NCBI GenBank assembly: GCA_026709745.1
Contig: JAPOSJ010000158.1
Location: 1 to 6,187, forward strand
Reading direction: 5' to 3'
Origin: Candidatus Dadabacteria bacterium
GTDB taxonomy: Bacteria; Desulfobacterota_D; UBA1144; Nemesobacterales; Nemesobacteraceae
DNA length: 6,187 bases
Shown here: positions 5,344 to 6,187 of the stretch, in pieces
Layout: each line of letters opens with the position of its first letter
Position numbering within the stretch: position 1 is the stretch's first letter
The notes under the pieces: model-generated
What the model was told of the DNA's origin: nothing
Database searches by the model: none
What the model saw: the letters and a program-made list of their open reading frames with translations, nothing else
Translations under genes and position numbers: made by a program

Positions 5344-6187
5344 ACGGCCTGAAACCCACAGAGCAGAAGTTTGAAGAGCATATTGAAAAACATCTGAACT
5401 CAATCGGTTATAAATCTCGTCACTTCCCAGAATATAATCGCTCTCTCTGTCTTATCCGTGATGACCTCATTGAATTCATAAAAACCACTCAGCCAGAAAA
5501 ATGGGACAGGCTTGAAGAAATCCATGGAATAGACACGGAGAACAAAATCCTCTCTCGTATCTCATCCGAAATCTCAAAAAGAGGAATCATTGATGTTCTG
5601 AGAAATCAGGTTGTCGACCGAGGTGTCTATCTCCGCCTCTGTTTCTTCAAGCCGAAAAGCGACCTCAATCCCGATCACCTCAAGTTTTATAAGCTTAGCA
5701 GGTTCACTGTTATAAGGCAGCTTCACTATTCAAGCCGTAATGAAAACTCGATTGACATGGTTCTTTTCCTAAACGGTCTTCCATTGATAACAATGGAACT
5801 TAAAAATCAGCTTACAGGACAGAACATCGTTCACTCACAGAACCAGTACAGAAACGACAGAGACTCAAGAGAACCGTTGCTGCGGTTCAAGCGCTGCATC
5901 GCTCATTTCTGCGTGGATAACGATGCGGTCTCGATGACTACCAGGCTTGAAGGTAAAAAGACCCGCTTTCTTCCCTACAACCGGGAACTTGAAAATCCGC
6001 CGGTAGAAAGCGGATACAGAACAAAGTACTTCTGGGAAAACACACTGACTCCTGACTCGATTCTCGACATTCTTGAGAACTTCGTTCACATCTCGGAGAC
6101 AAAAAGCTATTTTTTTAACGAAAAAAAACAGAAAGTTGATACCAAGACATCAGAACTTCTCGTCTTTCCCCGCTACCACCAGCTTGA
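5340..6187 (+). CDS. hsdR: HsdR, type I restriction endonuclease subunit, N-terminal part (runs off window)
   Basis: HsdR is the ATP-dependent DNA translocase and nuclease of the type I complex. ATG at 5340 overlaps the hsdS stop as ATGA, and 282 codons are open to the window end. The N-terminal nuclease domain is complete. NSIDMVLFLNGLPLITMELKNQ holds the PD-(D/E)xK catalytic set Asp139, Glu153 and Lys155, followed by QNQYRNDRDSREPLLRFKR and HFCVDNDAVSMTT, typical of this HsdR group. LVFPRYHQL at the very end is the usual lead into the first helicase motif, so the DEAD-like ATPase domains and the C-terminus lie beyond 6187. The usual GAGNP-like loop after FLP[FY]N seems shortened here (FLPYNRELENPP). 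T7 (6110-6116) and A8 (6121-6128) runs occur near the end, but the frame is kept through both. Confidence 0.95.
   Translation, partial: MNGLKPTEQKFEEHIEKHLNSIGYKSRHFPEYNRSLCLIRDDLIEFIKTTQPEKWDRLEEIHGIDTENKILSRISSEISKRGIIDVLRNQVVDRGVYLRLCFFKPKSDLNPDHLKFYKLSRFTVIRQLHYSSRNENSIDMVLFLNGLPLITMELKNQLTGQNIVHSQNQYRNDRDSREPLLRFKRCIAHFCVDNDAVSMTTRLEGKKTRFLPYNRELENPPVESGYRTKYFWENTLTPDSILDILENFVHISETKSYFFNEKKQKVDTKTSELLVFPRYHQL

Noticed and set aside
5865..6089. Minus-strand open frame near the window end
   Set aside because: It lies wholly within the hsdR frame, which carries strong family motifs.

Overview
The window is a stretch of bacterial DNA, probably from an uncultivated Gram-negative lineage. 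This rests on gene content, Shine-Dalgarno (SD) sites and a sigma70-type promoter; no marker fixes the phylum. It runs from a housekeeping gene into an accessory defence region, with all genes on the + strand.

Bases 1-1666 are glmS (glutamine--fructose-6-phosphate aminotransferase). The first ~72 codons are absent and the reading frame is broken once near 1075-1095. Downstream (1667-2220) is a small toxin-antitoxin cassette. It has a good promoter (TTGCGA, 17 bp, TATAAT) overlapped by inverted repeats, then a DUF1902/HicB-like antitoxin (1789-2022), then a HicA-type toxin frame (2023-2220). The toxin frame has no start codon and its 5' end appears frameshifted.

Bases 2354-6187 are a type I restriction-modification operon in the order hsdM-hsdS-hsdR, with genes coupled by an 8-nt and a 4-nt overlap. 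hsdM is broken by a G9 homopolymer at 2933-2941 that lies just before the SAM-binding motif; removing one G restores a 571-residue methyltransferase. hsdS is intact, with two target recognition domains and clear internal repeats. hsdR is open to the window end and includes the whole PD-(D/E)xK nuclease domain, but it stops before the helicase motifs.

The modules would work as follows. HsdM plus HsdS methylate a bipartite DNA site, and HsdR added to them cleaves unmethylated foreign DNA. The HicA/HicB-like pair would be an addiction or defence module beside it. The main caution is that three genes (glmS, hicA, hsdM) each carry a disruption equivalent to one extra base. glmS is normally essential or nearly so, so at least some of these are probably sequence errors. 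The G9 tract in hsdM is the one that could instead be a real phase-variation switch. I see no wholly new system. The best leads are the G9 tract, the hidden hicA, and the placement of a defence cassette directly after glmS.
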